Part shown: piece by piece, positions 61,996 through 64,000 of the stretch | Layout: every line of letters starts with the position of its first letter | Position numbering within the stretch: position 1 is the stretch's first letter | NCBI RefSeq assembly: GCF_042648965.1 | Contig: NZ_JBHRYJ010000002.1 | Location: forward strand, 1 to 64,000 | Direction: 5' to 3' | From: Ferrovibrio xuzhouensis | Lineage (GTDB): Bacteria > Pseudomonadota > Alphaproteobacteria > Ferrovibrionales > Ferrovibrionaceae | Length of the DNA: 64,000 nucleotides | The notes under the pieces: generated by a model | Database searches by the model: none | Told to the model about the DNA's origin: nothing | Seen by the model: only the letters and a program-made list of their open reading frames with translations | Position numbers and translations under genes: made by a program

Positions 61996-63086
61996 GCGCC
62001 GGTCTTCGCGTTCGCCGGCGCCGGCCGCAGCATGCCGAGAATGCGCCGGGTGCGGCCGCGGCCATCCGTCTGTGCCGCGCCGACCGATTCCCGCGGGCTG
62101 CCGTCGCGCAGGCGAAAGCGCACGCTGTCCTCCGCGGCGCCGCTGCGCAGCCGCTGCATATGGCTGCGCACCGCATCGCGATCCTCCGGCAGCACCTGGT
62201 CGAGCAGGCCGGCGAGCGCGGCCGGGCAGGATTGCGGTTCCAGCCCGATCAGGCGGTAGTATTCATCCGACCAGGTGGTCAGCTCGCTTTCGGCATCCCA
62301 GGTCCAGCTGCCATGCCGGGCCATCTGCTGCGCCGCGGTGAATTCGTTGAGCACCGACCGGTAGGATTCCTCGGCGGTCACGCGGGCCGCTTCGGCCCCG
62401 GCGCGGGCGTTGTCGAGTTCGCCGATCAGTTCGGCATTGCGCAGGCGCAGCGCGAAGCCGAGCCGTTCGCGGCGGTTGCTGCCATGGGCGGTCAGGCTCA
62501 TCGCCGTGCCCAGCACCAGGCCGAGCAGCATCATGTAGATGGCCGGCAGTTCGCCGGACAGGGCGGTGCGGATGCAGACCGGCACCGACATGGTCAGCAG
62601 GAAGGCATAATAGGAGGGCAGATGCAGCGCCCGGGCATTCATGCTGGTGAAGGCGAGCCCGCCCCAGGCCACCGTCATCACCATCTGCAGCGGCAGATTG
62701 TGCACCGGGAAATACAATGTGCCGAGGATGCCCCAGGTCAGGCCGGTGATCCCCGAACCGATCATGAAGCGCCGGGCCCAGGGCGCGGGATCGCCGAAAT
62801 CACCGGCGAGATCGAGCAGCCGCTGGCGCTGGCGGTCGAGATACCAGGTGCCGAGCGTGTAGAGCGCGGTCAGCCCGAGGATGCTCCACCAGTCGGCATA
62901 GTCGCGGAACACCAGAAAGGCGCCGAACAGCATCGGATAGGGGACATAGCGCAGCGGCCAGCTCATCTGGTATAGCCGCTCGACCATCAGGCGGTCGATT
63001 TCCGGGCCGCGGCCTTCGAGGAGGGTTTCGTCCTCCTCGCTCAGGCGTCGCAGCAGGGCAGGCGATACCCCGCGCCGGTCTGTCAT
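61992..63086 (-). CDS. Membrane protein with C-terminal PAS domain and no output domain
   Basis: The 364-residue protein has a cytoplasmic N-terminus, about six helices at 45-205 (including 'WWSILGLTALYTLGTWYL', 'MIGSGITGLTWGILGTLYF', 'AFLLTMSVPVCIRTALSG'), a short coiled coil ('RLRNAELIGELDNARAGAEA') and a PAS_3-like domain ('ARHGSWTWDAESELTTWSDE', 'YYRLIGLEPQSCPAAL'). No kinase, GGDEF, EAL or other effector follows. ATG 63086 is chosen after GGGGGACGGG. Confidence 0.8.
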   Translation of the reverse strand: MTDRRGVSPALLRRLSEEDETLLEGRGPEIDRLMVERLYQMSWPLRYVPYPMLFGAFLVFRDYADWWSILGLTALYTLGTWYLDRQRQRLLDLAGDFGDPAPWARRFMIGSGITGLTWGILGTLYFPVHNLPLQMVMTVAWGGLAFTSMNARALHLPSYYAFLLTMSVPVCIRTALSGELPAIYMMLLGLVLGTAMSLTAHGSNRRERLGFALRLRNAELIGELDNARAGAEAARVTAEESYRSVLNEFTAAQQMARHGSWTWDAESELTTWSDEYYRLIGLEPQSCPAALAGLLDQVLPEDRDAVRSHMQRLRSGAAEDSVRFRLRDGSPRESVGAAQTDGRGRTRRILGMLRPAPANAKTGA

Positions 63087-63226
63087 GTGAACCCGTCCCC
63101 CGCTGACGTCATGCGCCAGCCGGCATCCCACGGCGGCATGGCGGGCGAAGCCTAGCACCCGCCGGTTGGGTAAGGCCAGCGATCCGGCCCGGCGGTCCCG
63201 GGCGGTCAGACCCGGGGCGGTCAGCC

Positions 63227-64000
63227 TCAGGGCAGTTCGGCGCGCAGTTTCTGGCGCAGCACGTCGATCGGCACCAGCTTGCCCTCGACCACGATGTGCC
63301 AGAAGGTCCAGCCGTTGCAGGCGGTCGCGCCCATCACATGGGCGCCGATCTTGTGGATCGAGCCGCTGGCATCGGCGGTGACCAGGCTGCCGTCGGCGCG
63401 CACTTTGGCGGAATGCCGCCGGGTCGGGTCGACCAGCACGGTGCCGGCCGGCAGCAGGCCGCGCTCGACCACCCAGCCGAACGGAATGCGCGGTTCGTCC
63501 TTCTTGGACCGCGTCACCTCGACATCGTCGGGCGTCGAGGGCTGCACGGTGGCGATGCGCCGCTCGGCGGCTTTCGCATAGGTCTTGTCGCGCTCGATGC
63601 CGATGAAATGCCGGCCGAGCCGCTTGGCGACGGCGCCGGTGGTGCCGGAGCCGAAGAAGGGGTCGAGGATGACGTCGCCAGGCTTGGTCGAGGCGACGAT
63701 CACCCGGTGCAGCAGGGCTTCCGGCTTCTGGGTCGGATGCGTCTTGGCGCCGTCGGCACCGCGCAGGCGCTCGCTGCCGCCGCAGATCGGGATCAGCCAG
63801 TCCGAGCGCATCTGCAGGTCGTCGTTCAGCGCCTTCATGGCGTCGTAGTTGAAGGTATAGCCCTTGGCATCCTGGCTGCGCGCGCACCAGATCAGCGTCT
63901 CATGCGCATTGGTGAAGCGCTTGCCGCGGAAGTTCGGCATCGGGTTGGACTTGCGCCAGACCACGTCGTTCAGCATCCAGTAGCCGAGATCCTGCAGCTG
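63227..64000 (-). CDS. ccrM: Adenine-specific DNA methyltransferase CcrM-like, 5'-truncated by the window
   Basis: The 257 residues visible cover the C-terminal part of a GANTC-methylating CcrM-type enzyme: 'LQDLGYWMLNDVVWRKSNPM' at the edge, 'RFTNAHETLIWCARS', 'THPTQKPEALLHRVIVASTK', the SAM-binding 'DVILDPFFGSGTTGAVAKRL' and the CcrM-specific C-terminal domain ('RRHSAKVRADGSL', 'GSIHKIGAHVMGATACNGWT'). The catalytic DPPY motif lies outside the window. CcrM methylation is linked to cell-cycle control in alphaproteobacteria. Confidence 0.96.
   Translation of the reverse strand, partial: QLQDLGYWMLNDVVWRKSNPMPNFRGKRFTNAHETLIWCARSQDAKGYTFNYDAMKALNDDLQMRSDWLIPICGGSERLRGADGAKTHPTQKPEALLHRVIVASTKPGDVILDPFFGSGTTGAVAKRLGRHFIGIERDKTYAKAAERRIATVQPSTPDDVEVTRSKKDEPRIPFGWVVERGLLPAGTVLVDPTRRHSAKVRADGSLVTADASGSIHKIGAHVMGATACNGWTFWHIVVEGKLVPIDVLRQKLRAELP

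Noticed and set aside
60339..62975. An 878-codon plus-strand frame through the FabF-like, marR and PAS genes
   Set aside because: It is antisense or out of frame to three well-supported genes and has no protein-like features.

Overview
The window is high-GC chromosomal DNA from a free-living alphaproteobacterium, most likely a Rhodospirillales relative; I do not name a genus. The basis is a CcrM-type adenine methyltransferase at the right edge, a TIGR02300 zinc-ribbon protein next to tRNA-Ala and aroA, a CX14CX2C-type QueE, and the gene sets def-fmt-truA and rsfS-rlmH-gpmI-envC-ctpA-yibQ-rppH. No rRNA, prophage, insertion sequence or CRISPR array was seen. Almost everything is housekeeping metabolism and transport packed in short operons with 1-4 bp overlaps.

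Layout. 1-5.5 kb: the end of a TRAP carboxylate transporter (dctP-dctQ-dctM, minus), a UMF1-type permease, cyclopropane fatty acid synthase and a lipoprotein. 5.5-10 kb: a transmembrane-only ABC protein, a GST, purH, then accA. 10-13.1 kb: a short conserved protein and an encapsulin-type ferritin without encapsulin, a hydrolase with psuG, and an HD-GYP protein. 13.2-18.3 kb: MaoC, epoxide hydrolase, LysE exporter, a peptidoglycan-binding protein with its own AT-rich promoter, and a DUF2891 protein. 18.3-25.2 kb: secA, dapE, a membrane protein, a histidine kinase and a small protein preceded by a 17-bp tandem repeat. 25.2-30.1 kb: truA-fmt-def, then rmuC-exoD-cupin. 30-36.9 kb: AraC/MFS and LysR/aldo-keto reductase divergent pairs, a DMT exporter, a Tat-exported DUF3299 protein and a Rieske oxygenase. 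36.9-40.3 kb: queD-queE, speE-speD with a structured leader, and a PAS_5 protein. 40.4-46.6 kb: tRNA-Ala(GGC), TIGR02300, aroA, a DMT exporter, arsC, a di-iron protein, a second PAS_5 protein, a hydrolase and rppH. 46.7-53.7 kb: yibQ-like, ctpA, envC, gpmI, rlmH, rsfS. 53.8-58.5 kb: two tandem NhaD-like antiporters, a CDF metal exporter and pdxH. 58.7-64 kb: a glycine-zipper lipoprotein, a Lys/Ala-rich protein, a FabF-like synthase divergent from a MarR regulator, a PAS membrane sensor and ccrM.

Themes. Cell-envelope division functions (EnvC, CtpA, YibQ-like), ribosome maturation and translation (RsfS, RlmH, Def, Fmt, TruA, tRNA-Ala, QueD/QueE), polyamine synthesis (SpeD/SpeE) and many exporters dominate. 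The observations most worth following are: a speD leader whose arms could alternate between a long hairpin and a Shine-Dalgarno-sequestering helix; an rsfS gene whose best start is AUC, with a Lys/Ala repeat tail; an encapsulin-type ferritin without encapsulin; and several short tandem repeats placed exactly at gene starts or stops.
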